Below are positions 1-5,133 of a stretch of 36,441 nucleotides of DNA, piece after piece. The number at the start of each line of letters is the position of its first letter. Within the stretch, counting starts at the first letter, position 1. Below the pieces are notes generated by a model. It was not told the origin of the DNA and did not search any database. It saw nothing but the letters and a program-made list of their open reading frames with translations. Source of the DNA: a virus; IMG/VR virus record IMGVR_UViG_3300037247_001858, positions 1 through 36,441 of that record; one strand, written 5' to 3'. The translations under genes were made by a program, and so were the position numbers.

Positions 1-207
1 GATAATCGCGCTAGTCAGGCTGCGTGCGATCGCGCGGTAGTTTCTTGCCTCCTCTTGATAACGTTCTGCGGCGAGGGTTGTCTCAGTCGCGTTTCGATGG
101 GCCCGGCTTGCTTCACGTAGTAACCAGCCCTCGAGTGCCATAGCCGCTGTGAGCAGCTCCGATGGTTCCGACGGTTTCTTCTCTGGTTCCTTGTTTTCTT
201 CTGTCAT
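1..207 (-). CDS. Small helical protein, partial at window edge
   Basis: The reading frame opens with ATG at 207 and runs off the left edge, so only the first 69 codons are visible and the C-terminus is missing. An AGGAGA ribosome-binding site lies about 7 nt upstream, in the string AGGAGACGCC that also precedes the next gene upstream. The N-terminal 17 residues are charged and lysine/glutamate-rich; the rest looks helical and contains LEGWLLREA and YRAIARSLTSAI. The same pattern (LENHLL, then YRVMARTLRNAI) appears in the gene at 216-437, so the two are probably tandem paralogues. No function is recognised. It is the last visible member of the P2 transcription unit. Confidence 0.7.
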   Translation of the reverse strand, partial: MTEENKEPEKKPSEPSELLTAAMALEGWLLREASRAHRNATETTLAAERYQEEARNYRAIARSLTSAII

Positions 208-215
208 GGCGTCTC

Positions 216-437
216 CTACTCCTCTGTGGGGTATGGTTCGTCGTCGATGGCATTCCGCAACGTGCGTGCCATTACGCGATACTCCTTTGCTCTAAGTCGG
301 TTGTCCTCGCTCGCGACGTCACAGCATCCGGCCAGGTGCAGCAGGTGGTTCTCAAGGCTCAGGCTGGTTTGAAGCAGCAGCGTGTCCTCGCGCGGCTTGT
401 CCGGTCGCTTGGACTTCTTGGTGCGCGTTGCGCTCAC
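216..437 (-). CDS. Small helical protein, paralogue of the left-edge gene
   Basis: This 73-aa protein starts at GTG 437-435. The GTG overlaps the TGA of the upstream gene as GTGA, and GGGGGAGACGCC directly precedes it, the same translation-start cassette used by the gene at 207. An upstream ATG would extend it far into the neighbouring gene and lacks such a site. It has a basic N-terminus (ATRTKKSKRPDKPR), then a predicted helix with SLENHLLHLAGCC and a C-terminal YRVMARTLRNAI segment that matches the left-edge protein. Function unknown. A short early phage protein kept in two copies could form a heterodimer, but that is speculation. Confidence 0.65.
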   Translation of the reverse strand: MSATRTKKSKRPDKPREDTLLLQTSLSLENHLLHLAGCCDVASEDNRLRAKEYRVMARTLRNAIDDEPYPTEE

Positions 438-742
438 GGCGTCTCCCCCCGGCATTTGGCGAGCACGGCTTCCATCTCCGTTGCAGCTTGACATAGGAAC
501 TCTGAGAGTTGACAAGGCCTTGTCACCGCTTCACGGTCGAATGCCTTGAGGAACCGTTTGGAGGCCTCCACCAGGTCCGTCCCCGCGTTGATGATGCCGA
601 GGACCTGGGGGGCGTATTCGACTGGAACCCAGAGACAACCCGCATCGTTGTCGTTCACGTAAACGTCAATCGTTAAACGGTTTGGGCCTCTTAGGCCGAT
701 CCGCGCCGTCAGATTCAGCGCTGGGGTGGGGTCGGTGGTCAT
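434..742 (-). CDS. Small early protein with VND/INAGT motif, copy 1
   Basis: The protein has 102 aa and its ATG (742-740) overlaps the stop of the upstream gene as ATGA. The first 60 residues follow the pattern MT-DPTP-L-LTA-I, VND-AG, VP-E-PQV-GIINAGT-L, shared with the gene at 1034-1402, so the two are paralogues separated by one gene. The second half is helical and less conserved. The family is not recognised by name; short beta-rich proteins with an INAGT block look like phage accessory proteins of unknown role. It is cotranscribed with its neighbours from P2. Confidence 0.7.
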   Translation of the reverse strand: MTTDPTPALNLTARIGLRGPNRLTIDVYVNDNDAGCLWVPVEYAPQVLGIINAGTDLVEASKRFLKAFDREAVTRPCQLSEFLCQAATEMEAVLAKCRGETP

Positions 743-1037
743 GGCGATTCCCTGACCTTATTGACTATATCTTGATGCCCCGCGAGTGCCAGATCACGCG
801 AGGTGTAGCGCTCACACTGTTGGTCCAGCTTGCCACCGAAAACCATTGTCTCCCAAAGGACCGGCGGACCGCCACCGAACCCATGGTCCAAGCCAAGAAA
901 GACGGTCGAGATACGTATATCACCGACATGATCTTCGGCGACCCATCTATTGCCGCCCTCGCCAAACCACTTGCCCCATTTCATCAGGTCCGGTTCCGCT
1001 TCGGTTCACCGGCAGAATCCAATACATAGTTAGTCAT
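739..1037 (-). CDS. Conserved phage protein, broken by an apparent 1-nt deletion
   Basis: Two frames together encode one recognisable protein. The first starts at ATG 1037, overlapping the upstream TGA as ATGA, and reads MTNYVLDSAGEP before ending early. The second reads AEPDLMKWGKWF and then contains RISTVFLGLDHGF and WETMVFGGKLD, ending at 739. This layout (VLDxxGxP, then KWxKWF, STVFLGLDH, FETMVFGG, then a xRYxxxxxAxxGH C-terminus) is familiar from uncharacterised proteins common in actinobacterial and other phages. The intact reading would be restored by one extra G near 1003-1004 (CCGAAG to CCGGAAG on the coding strand). If the sequence is correct, the 81-aa ORF starting at ATG 984 is what remains. 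Either a sequencing indel or a real disruption would explain it. Confidence 0.7.
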
Positions 1038-1402
1038 TTTCCCTTGCCCTTTCCGTTTGCCGTCTCCCCTTCGTACTTCGCGAGGGCGGTTTCAAGGTCG
1101 CTTCTCAGTTTCAGCATGTCTTCATCGGTCCATCGCCCGTAGTCGTGCTCGGGGCCGTATTTACACGCTGCGCCCATTGGGCCAAGGGCTATGTAATCGT
1201 AGAGATCCTTCGCCCGTTTACACACGGCCGCCAGCTCCGTCCCCGCGTTGATGATGCCGCAGACTTGGGGGACATGTTCATGCGGAACGCTTAGGTTGCC
1301 GGCCCAGGTGTCGTTTACGGAAACGACGACTGTGGCGAGCGGAAAGCCTTTCACATCGATCTGTGCCGTCAGCTTCAACGGTGGGGTCGGATCGGGGGTC
1401 AT
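1034..1402 (-). CDS. Small early protein with VND/INAGT motif, copy 2
   Basis: This 122-aa protein starts at ATG 1402, which aligns with the start of its paralogue at 742 (both MT-DPTP). GGGAGG lies 11 nt upstream. An in-frame ATG at 1438 would overlap the preceding gene and is not supported. Residues 1-60 carry DPTPPLKLTAQID, VVVSVNDTWAGNLSVP and CGIINAGTEL. The C-terminal half differs from the paralogue and adds a Tyr/Lys-rich tail ending in GKGKGK; the run of lysine and glycine codons there (GGAAAGGGCAAGGGAAA) also forms the ribosome-binding region of the next gene. Function unknown. Confidence 0.7.
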   Translation of the reverse strand: MTPDPTPPLKLTAQIDVKGFPLATVVVSVNDTWAGNLSVPHEHVPQVCGIINAGTELAAVCKRAKDLYDYIALGPMGAACKYGPEHDYGRWTDEDMLKLRSDLETALAKYEGETANGKGKGK

Positions 1403-1403
1403 G

Positions 1404-1577
1404 CTAGTACCATCCTCCCAATTCATCTCGGTACGCATCTTCCGCAGCTTCTTGGGCAGCAGCTCGATAATCTTGTTCTAGCTCACGTATGGCGCGGCGG
1501 TGCTCTTCCGGGCTGAGCGCGCCGTCGGTCAGTTCTCCGTCAAGAATGTCTACTTCCCGATCGAACTGGCTTGTCAT
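1404..1577 (-). CDS. 57-aa acidic helical protein
   Basis: The start is ATG 1577, overlapping the TGA of the upstream gene as ATGA and preceded by GGAGGAAAGGGAAACC. The stop (TAG 1406-1404) lies 1 nt before the next ATG. The peptide (MTSQFDREVDILDGE at the N-terminus, then EEHRRAIRELEQDYRAAA) is acidic and predicted to be mainly alpha-helical. Small phage proteins of this kind are common, but no specific family is recognised. An upstream in-frame ATG at 1595 belongs to the ribosome-binding segment. Confidence 0.65.
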   Translation of the reverse strand: MTSQFDREVDILDGELTDGALSPEEHRRAIRELEQDYRAAAQEAAEDAYRDELGGWY

Positions 1578-1846
1578 GGTTTCCCTTTCCTCCAATGCGG
1601 CATGTCGTACTCGTCTGGTGGCGTCACGGCGCCATCGCTAACCCGGAGTACGTGTACTCCTTCGAGGTCGCGCGCCATGTGGCGAGCTACGGCCATCGCG
1701 TCTGCGATTTCGGCGCATGTCCCGGCGTAGCGGGTGTGTGAGGGAACTTGCGGGGTCGCCTGGGCCGTATAGCCGATGCGGTAGTTCTTCTCGGGCGTCA
1801 GCGGGGGTGCTTCAGCTTGCGAAGTTGATTCGGGCGAACTGGTCAT
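1574..1846 (-). CDS. 90-aa small early protein
   Basis: The chosen start is ATG 1846 (MTSSPESTSQAEAPP); the open frame extends to 2134 but upstream it would overlap the well-supported gene at 1876-2076. The N-terminal 25 residues are Ser/Pro-rich and probably disordered. The body reads YRIGYTAQ, then GTCAEIADAMAVARHMARD, then VHVLRVSDGAVT. This beta-alpha-beta layout (short strand, long helix, strand) resembles small phage proteins that describe a single compact domain. The C-terminal RKGKP is encoded by the ribosome-binding stretch of the next gene. Function unknown. Confidence 0.6.
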   Translation of the reverse strand: MTSSPESTSQAEAPPLTPEKNYRIGYTAQATPQVPSHTRYAGTCAEIADAMAVARHMARDLEGVHVLRVSDGAVTPPDEYDMPHWRKGKP

Positions 1847-1875
1847 GCTTCCACTCACGCAGGGCCCTGTAGTCG

Positions 1876-2076
1876 TTAGCACTTGGCTGGCAAGTTCGGC
1901 CCGGGGATCGGTACTGAGTCGGCATTCACAGAGGGGTGACCTTCTGCCAGCCCCCGCAGGCATTCGTGGATTGCCCAGCGGACTCGCTTGGCGGCGCAAT
2001 TCGCGCCCCGGAGCACCTCTGGTACGACCTCCATGAGCCGTTGGTCCTCGCTGTCTGTGATCTCGATATTCGGCAT
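1876..2076 (-). CDS. 66-aa first protein of the P2 unit
   Basis: The gene starts at ATG 2076 with AAGGAGA 8 nt upstream, and sits about 23 nt downstream of the predicted transcription start of promoter P2, so it is the first gene of this unit. The N-terminus reads MPNIEITDSEDQRLM, followed by a helical middle (EVLRGANCAAKRVRWAI) and a proline-rich tail. The product is small and of unknown function. As the promoter-proximal gene beneath a candidate operator it may be expressed early and under tight control; this is inference from position. Confidence 0.65.
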   Translation of the reverse strand: MPNIEITDSEDQRLMEVVPEVLRGANCAAKRVRWAIHECLRGLAEGHPSVNADSVPIPGPNLPAKC

Positions 2077-2105
2077 AATTACGTCTCCTTGCTGTTGATG
2101 TCAGC

Positions 2106-2134
2106 AACCTACGCGGGATGTCCGGGTGTGTCAA
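2106..2134 (-). promoter_or_regulatory. Promoter P2 (sigma70-like)
   Basis: On the minus strand TTGACA (2134-2129) is separated by exactly 17 nt from TAGGTT (2111-2106), about 30 nt upstream of the ATG at 2076. The -35 box is a perfect consensus; the -10 box is moderate. A GGAATTCC palindrome lies 1 nt upstream of the -35 box. The arrangement is repeated at P1. Confidence 0.65.
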
Positions 2135-2135
2135 G

Positions 2136-2157
2136 GGAATTCCGGGTTAATTCCGGG
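2136..2157. promoter_or_regulatory. Candidate operator at P2
   Basis: AATTCCGGG occurs twice in tandem (2138-2146 and 2149-2157), 11 bp apart and so on the same helix face. The promoter-proximal copy contains the full palindrome GGAATTCC (2136-2143). The same AATTCCGGG box is found at the identical place in P1. A regulator that binds both promoters, for instance the XRE protein at 2177-2386, would explain it. Confidence 0.5.
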
Positions 2158-2176
2158 AAATCTATGGGTTCCGTCA

Positions 2177-2386
2177 TTATCCCAGCCCCACCAGCTCGTC
2201 CACGCTGATCTCTAGCGCAAGGGCAATCTTGCCCAACGCCTCGTAACGCGGGATCCGATGGCCGTGCTCCCATCTCCAGACCTGGCGGCGGTCGACACTG
2301 ATAAGGCGTGCCAGCTCGGCCTGTGTGAGCTCGCCCTGCTCGCGGAGAGCTATTAGGTGCGGTCCGAAGTGTCGGCGGTTAAGCAT
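2177..2386 (-). CDS. XRE-family helix-turn-helix regulator
   Basis: This 69-aa protein is essentially one HTH_3 (Cro/C1-type) domain. Helix 2 and the recognition helix are visible in ELTQAELARLISVDRRQVWRWEHGHR written as LTQAELARLI then DRRQVWRWEHG, followed by IPRYEALGKIALAL and VDELV. Such proteins bind operator DNA as dimers. The ATG at 2386 overlaps the stop of the upstream gene by 8 nt and no strong ribosome-binding site is visible, so translation is probably coupled. It is the last gene of the P1 unit and lies just upstream of P2, the usual place for a regulator of an adjacent promoter. Target assignment to the GGAATTCC boxes is inference. Confidence 0.85.
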   Translation of the reverse strand: MLNRRHFGPHLIALREQGELTQAELARLISVDRRQVWRWEHGHRIPRYEALGKIALALEISVDELVGLG

Positions 2387-2768
2387 GGGGGTGCTTGTCT
2401 ATCGCGGCTCCCAGCTCACTGATACACACCAGCAGCCCCGAGTCTACGATAAGTGCCTCTCTGCCCAGGCGCACCCGGATGCCTCGGGGGCTGGTCAGTG
2501 TCGATAAGAGGTGCTTGGACGCCCTGAGCAAAGACGTCTCACCACTTGACAGAACACCGCACCCGATCTGCAAGTGTGCCAGGATGTCATGTTCCCCCCG
2601 CTCCTTTAGGCGCTCTTCGAGCTTATTGAGGCGCTCGCCTTGGGTTTCGATCCTGTTGAAGAGGTCGGCCAGCTTGCTGGAGGTGGAGCGTGGCACATTG
2701 CGCACGCCGAGACGTGGATCTTCCACCGTCTCCCAGTTAAACGCTTCTTTCTTGCTCATTACCATCAT
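2379..2768 (-). CDS. 129-aa protein with central coiled coil
   Basis: The start is ATG 2768, with AAAGGA 5 nt upstream; two further in-frame ATGs follow closely. Residues 30-60 form a heptad-like helix (LADLFNRIETQGERLNKLEE and on), then a mixed domain with GETSLLRASKHLL and a hydrophobic segment IVDSGLLVCISELGAAI. It is the first gene after the tRNA. Function unknown. The coiled coil suggests oligomerisation. Confidence 0.7.
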   Translation of the reverse strand: MMVMSKKEAFNWETVEDPRLGVRNVPRSTSSKLADLFNRIETQGERLNKLEERLKERGEHDILAHLQIGCGVLSSGETSLLRASKHLLSTLTSPRGIRVRLGREALIVDSGLLVCISELGAAIDKHPHA

Positions 2769-2810
2769 TCACGTCCTTTCCCGCGGTCGACGCGGAGTAG
2801 GTAGCCGAAA

Positions 2811-2884
2811 CAGTGACGGCGGGACTTGCACCCGCGACCCCCTGCTCGCAATGAGCAGGTGCTCTACTGCTGAGCTACGCCACC
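2811..2884 (-). tRNA. tRNA with enlarged (9-nt) anticodon loop, identity uncertain
   Basis: Read on the minus strand the sequence folds as a cloverleaf: acceptor GGTGGCG/CGTCACT (two G-U pairs), TA at positions 8-9, D-stem GCTC/GAGC, A26, anticodon stem CCTGC/GCAGG, 5-nt variable region GGGTC, T-stem GCGGG/CCCGC with loop TGCAAGT, discriminator G. No CCA is encoded. The length is 74 nt. The anticodon loop is TCATTGCGA, nine rather than seven bases; pairing TC with GA would give a 7-bp stem and a 5-nt loop. The central triplet is TTG (Gln), while counting from the 3' side gives TGC (Ala). The arms 26-48 closely resemble alanine tRNAs. The D-loop is short. Isotype is therefore not called. Confidence 0.75.
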
Positions 2885-2903
2885 CGAGCACGATCTCGAC
2901 TTC

Positions 2904-2919
2904 GGGGAAGCACTTCCCC
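2904..2919 (-). other. Hairpin between micro-gene and tRNA
   Basis: GGGGAAGTGCTTCCCC forms a perfect short stem (6-7 bp) directly after the TAG of the 32-aa frame and 20 nt before the tRNA 5' end. No T-tract follows, so it is more likely a processing or stability structure than a classical terminator. Confidence 0.45.
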
Positions 2920-3017
2920 TAAACCGATCCCGTGCCCGTTACCAGTTGCCTCCACGCAGTCCACTTAGCAGCCAGTGCCGACCGCCATCGCATCGGTGAA
3001 GGCAGAGCCAATGTCAT
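2919..3017 (-). CDS. Putative 32-aa basic micro-protein
   Basis: The ATG at 3017-3015 overlaps the TGA of the preceding 27-aa gene as ATGA, exactly as in the neighbouring genes, and opens a 32-codon frame beginning MTLALPSPMRWRSALAAK and ending GTGSV. The peptide is Trp/Arg-rich with a short amphipathic helix. The evidence is position and overlap only; the ribosome-binding site (GTGGA) is weak. It could be non-coding spacer before the tRNA. Confidence 0.4.
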   Translation of the reverse strand: MTLALPSPMRWRSALAAKWTAWRQLVTGTGSV

Positions 3018-3097
3018 TCATCGCGGTCCACCCGTAGTAGGTAGCCGAGCAACGCCAGCGCCAACATCTGGGCGATGGGGATCAGGTAGATGGTCAC
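3014..3097 (-). CDS. 27-aa single-pass membrane micro-protein
   Basis: GTG 3097-3095 overlaps the upstream TGA as GTGA and is preceded by GAGGAAAGGGAAACC, the same start cassette used at 1577. The product ([18 protein letters not shown] then YLLRVDRDE) has one hydrophobic segment of about 17-18 residues and a charged C-terminus, consistent with a small inner-membrane peptide. The longer open frame from 3208 lies inside the upstream gene and is not supported. A role is unknown; holin function cannot be claimed from one short helix. Confidence 0.6.
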   Translation of the reverse strand: MTIYLIPIAQMLALALLGYLLRVDRDE

Positions 3098-3405
3098 GGT
3101 TTCCCTTTCCTCAAGAATGGTTTGTCGCTTGGCGTGTTTGAGTCCAGCCAACCTCGAAGGCAAACAACGAACAGCTCGCATTTTCCTTCCGGGTTGACAC
3201 TGCGGCAATACGGCATCGGGTTGTCATCCCGAAGTACGTCGCCGAGCGAATTCCGAGAGCGGTAGCTAGTCTTCCCCGTCACAGGATCGACACCTTTAAC
3301 CTTTCGTACTCCAAGGTGTCCGCAGAGGTGGTTGTACCACATTAAGGCTCGCGGAGTTCTGGCTTCCTTGCCCCGGTGGAACTTGCATTTTGCACAAATG
3401 TTCAT
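3094..3405 (-). CDS. 103-aa cysteine-rich (putative zinc-binding) phage protein
   Basis: The ATG (3405-3403) overlaps the stop of the AAA+ gene as ATGA, with AGGA about 8 nt upstream. The first residues are [12 protein letters not shown] with a CxxC pair, followed by HLCGH, then [15 protein letters not shown] and a second cluster PYCRSVN-EGKCELF. Cysteines and histidines in this CxxC, HxCxH, C, C pattern suggest one metal-binding site. Short proteins with a CxxC start and a DPVTG motif are frequent in phage early regions, but their function is not known. The C-terminus RKGKP is encoded by the next ribosome-binding site. Confidence 0.75.
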   Translation of the reverse strand: MNICAKCKFHRGKEARTPRALMWYNHLCGHLGVRKVKGVDPVTGKTSYRSRNSLGDVLRDDNPMPYCRSVNPEGKCELFVVCLRGWLDSNTPSDKPFLRKGKP

Positions 3406-4070
3406 CCGCCGTCCTTCCCAGTCAGCATGACGCCGGCCTCGATTTCCTGCAACATGCCGCGCAGGTTGTTTCGGTGACGCTGCGCCAGCCGTACGTACGC
3501 CTCGATCGGCCGCCCGTTCAGTCCCTCACGCTCCGCGATCTCGCGTGCCCGTTTGGCGAACGCGGCTGCCAAGTTGCGCCGTGACAGCTCGATCACGCTG
3601 CATCGGGACAGCAACGGGTGAGCGTCGATCTGCCCGTCGAACAGCTTATCCTGTCCGTCGCATGTCGTGGTGAACACCCAGATCACGTGCGATGGGATCG
3701 GCTCTAACGTCACAAGCAGCGCCCGGATGATCTGTGCCCGGAGCCCGTGCGCCTCTTCCACGATGTAGGCCCGGCCGGTCTTGCCGCCCCAGCCGTAGAG
3801 CTATTGCGTCCGCTCGATCTCGCGCAGCTTGTCGGCTGTAAGATCGTTGGCGTCGAATTGCTCGACGAAGAACGGATCGGCCACCTCTTCGGCGATGAGC
3901 CGGGCGATCGTGCTCTTGCCGGTCCCCGATTGGCCGGTGATCCAGAACGCCCGGCCGGCCAGGCCGCGGCGCTGCAGCGTTGCGATTGTGCGCAGGGCCT
4001 TGCCCTGTCCGATGACATCGGACCACGCGGACGGGCGATAGGCTTGAAAGAGGGGTTGGGTTGCGGTCAC
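3402..4070 (-). CDS. AAA+ clamp-loader-like ATPase, interrupted by in-frame TAG
   Basis: The start is GTG 4070 with AAGGAGG 6 nt upstream. The reading frame is 222 codons but TAG at 3803-3801 (codon 90) splits it. On both sides the sequence is clearly one protein: box [12 protein letters not shown] (11-22), Walker [10 protein letters not shown] (46-54), Walker B-like YIVEEAH (102-108), sensor-1 FTTT (133-136) and the clamp-loader signature LLSRC (153-157). This matches the N-terminal AAA+ part of DnaX/RFC-type clamp loaders, but the usual C-terminal collar domain is absent, so the protein is short. Such loaders open a sliding clamp on DNA. No polymerase or clamp is visible here. Downstream of the TAG no ribosome-binding site for a restart is seen. 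Truncation, readthrough (CAA TAG C context) or a sequence error are the options. Confidence 0.85.
3801..3803 (-). other. In-frame amber codon in the AAA+ gene
   Basis: On the coding strand the context is ERTQ-stop-LYGWGG. The frame is unchanged before and after, so this is a substitution rather than an indel; CAG to TAG would be one transition. It lies between the Walker A and Walker B motifs, so termination here would remove ATPase activity. Confidence 0.85.
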
Positions 4071-4243
4071 GATGCACCTCCTTGCTGCTCACAACCTGGG
4101 GAATCGGGACATAACCCTCTCAGGTCGGATGTAGGCTCGGTTGGATCGCCTTCCGTAATCTCCCAGTCTAAACGATCCAGCGCGTCCAAATCGTCAGCCT
4201 CGACAGACGCCTCGCAATAGATACAGGTGACAATTACGGTCAC
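4067..4243 (-). CDS. 58-aa zinc-ribbon-like protein
   Basis: The frame starts at GTG 4243-4241, overlapping the TGA of the upstream gene as GTGA, and its own TGA overlaps the GTG of the AAA+ gene. Both junctions share the string GGTGC-TCGTGACC. The product begins MTVIVTCIYCEASVEADD and ends near GLCPDSPGCEQQGG. The CxxC pair and the distal CxxxxxC pair suggest a small metal-binding fold; the middle is acidic. Function unknown. Position between two well-supported overlapping genes is the main evidence that it is real. Confidence 0.7.
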   Translation of the reverse strand: MTVIVTCIYCEASVEADDLDALDRLDWEITEGDPTEPTSDLRGLCPDSPGCEQQGGAS

Positions 4244-4593
4244 GACGCACCCCCCTTTCCCGCGAGTATCCCGGCCAACGCGGCGCTTGCCGGACGGGGC
4301 AAGTCGCGCGGACCGAACACGTCTGATTTGACGGGATCGGATGTCAGGTCGGGGGAAACGGCATCGCGTTCGAGGATGGCTCTGCGAACAATCTCATCGA
4401 GCGGGACCATTTTCTGCGAGTCATCAAAATGGTCGGGGCAGTCGGCTTTGGTGAACGAGAAGCCATTGCCGGCGCCGTCTGAATCCCAAGGTGCTGAGTC
4501 GTAGCCTGCGAGGATGGCCTTACGAACTTCCTCAAGGGCAAGCTCCGCGTCAAACTCCGTTGCTGCGTGAATCTCGATCTGGTAGACTTTCAT
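4240..4593 (-). CDS. 117-aa first protein of the P1 unit
   Basis: The start is ATG 4593 (MKVYQIEIHAATEFDAE) with GAGAGGA 8 nt upstream; the open frame to 4704 includes the promoter and lacks a ribosome-binding site. The N-terminal 60 residues look like a compact alpha/beta domain (strand, then helix ELALEEVRKAILAG), followed by DEIVRRAILERD and a Pro/Ala-rich tail. It is the promoter-proximal gene of P1 with a leader of about 75 nt. Function unknown. Confidence 0.7.
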   Translation of the reverse strand: MKVYQIEIHAATEFDAELALEEVRKAILAGYDSAPWDSDGAGNGFSFTKADCPDHFDDSQKMVPLDEIVRRAILERDAVSPDLTSDPVKSDVFGPRDLPRPASAALAGILAGKGGAS

Positions 4594-4675
4594 CGTTCTG
4601 ATCCTCTCTTCTAGGGTTAGAACCAGGCCTCCGGGCGTTATGAGCGTCGCGGGGGCAATTTCATTCACTACCCAC

Positions 4676-4704
4676 AGTCTACCGTACGGATGACAAGTTG
4701 TCAA
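4676..4704 (-). promoter_or_regulatory. Promoter P1 (sigma70-like)
   Basis: TTGACA (4704-4699), 17-nt spacer, TAGACT (4681-4676) on the minus strand. The design is the same as P2: perfect -35, TAG-type -10, 17-nt spacing and a GGAATTCC palindrome 2 nt upstream of the -35. It would drive the genes from 4593 leftwards. Confidence 0.65.
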
Positions 4705-4706
4705 GG

Positions 4707-4717
4707 GGAATTCCGGG
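4707..4717. promoter_or_regulatory. Candidate operator at P1
   Basis: GGAATTCCGGG includes the palindrome GGAATTCC (4707-4714) and matches the proximal box at P2 in sequence and in place relative to the -35. Only one clear copy of AATTCCGGG is present here, against two at P2. Confidence 0.5.
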
Positions 4718-4788
4718 AAACTTGTGAGAATATCTGTGTGTACGATTGTCGGGCGCTGGAGACGCGCTAATCAGATATCGCAAGATAC

Positions 4789-4823
4789 TTATTCCAATTA
4801 TGAGTCCGTCAGATTATTCCAAT
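4789..4823. repeat. Direct repeat TTATTCCAAT x2
   Basis: Two exact 10-mers start 25 bp apart in the AT-rich part of the divergent region. The spacing is about 2.4 helical turns. They may be protein-binding sites; nothing further can be said. Confidence 0.4.
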
Positions 4824-4900
4824 AGGCGCGCAACCCGTTGTGCCATCAGGCGTTACAGTGCGCAAAACCCTTGACGGCTACGGGCGCTTGGGGAATGTAC

Positions 4901-4928
4901 TTGACAGGGAGCGGGGGGATCGTACCGT
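4901..4928 (+). promoter_or_regulatory. Weak candidate rightward promoter
   Basis: TTGACA (4901-4906) is a perfect -35; 16 nt later TACCGT matches the -10 consensus at three of six positions. Initiation would fall near 4935, just at the 5' arm of the structured element. A second TTGACG lies at 4871. Confidence 0.3.
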
Positions 4929-4934
4929 TGGAGC

Positions 4935-5014
4935 GTGTCGCAGAATGAAACAATCCGAACCACCCGCATCGTCGAGGCAGCCTTCCTGCGACACACTCGG
5001 CCTGCGGGTTTTTT
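4935..5014 (+). ncRNA. Candidate structured RNA or attenuator with T-tract
   Basis: GTGTCGCAG (4935-4943) pairs perfectly with CTGCGACAC (4986-4994), and CCCGCA (4963-4968) pairs with TGCGGG (5003-5008), which is followed by six T. The stems interlock in the order 1-2-1'-2', the topology of a pseudoknot, or they compete: GTCG (4971-4974) can pair with CGAC (4989-4992) inside the second stem. Either an intrinsic terminator with an alternative fold or a short RNA starting near the TTGACA is possible. No protein is encoded. Confidence 0.45.
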
Positions 5015-5133
5015 GTGCGCCACGACTCACGGCATGGGCGCTAACGTGGAGCGTTGCCGGAGCCAGGCAAGTGGCATGTGGCGCTCCTCGCGGCCCGTCG
5101 GTGAAGCGGGCTGGTTGTGGACGGAGTGAGCTG

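Larger units (their letters stand above)
4718..5133. other. Divergent control region without a convincing gene
   Basis: This stretch lies between the leftward P1 unit and the first rightward gene. It contains the direct repeat TTATTCCAAT (4789-4798 and 4814-4823, 25 bp apart), TTGACA at 4901-4906 with a poor -10 (TACCGT, 4923-4928), the structured element with a T-tract at 4935-5014, and the 12-mer GGGCGCTAACGT at 5036-5047 that recurs at 5469-5480. Open frames across it have no ribosome-binding sites or protein-like composition. It probably holds rightward regulation. Confidence 0.5.

Noticed and set aside
2811-2884. tRNA as amber suppressor for the AAA+ gene
   Set aside because: No reading of its loop gives CTA as anticodon.
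3014-3208. Longer 64-codon frame for the membrane micro-protein
   Set aside because: Its upstream part lies inside the cysteine-rich gene; GTG 3097 has the recurrent start cassette and the GTGA overlap.
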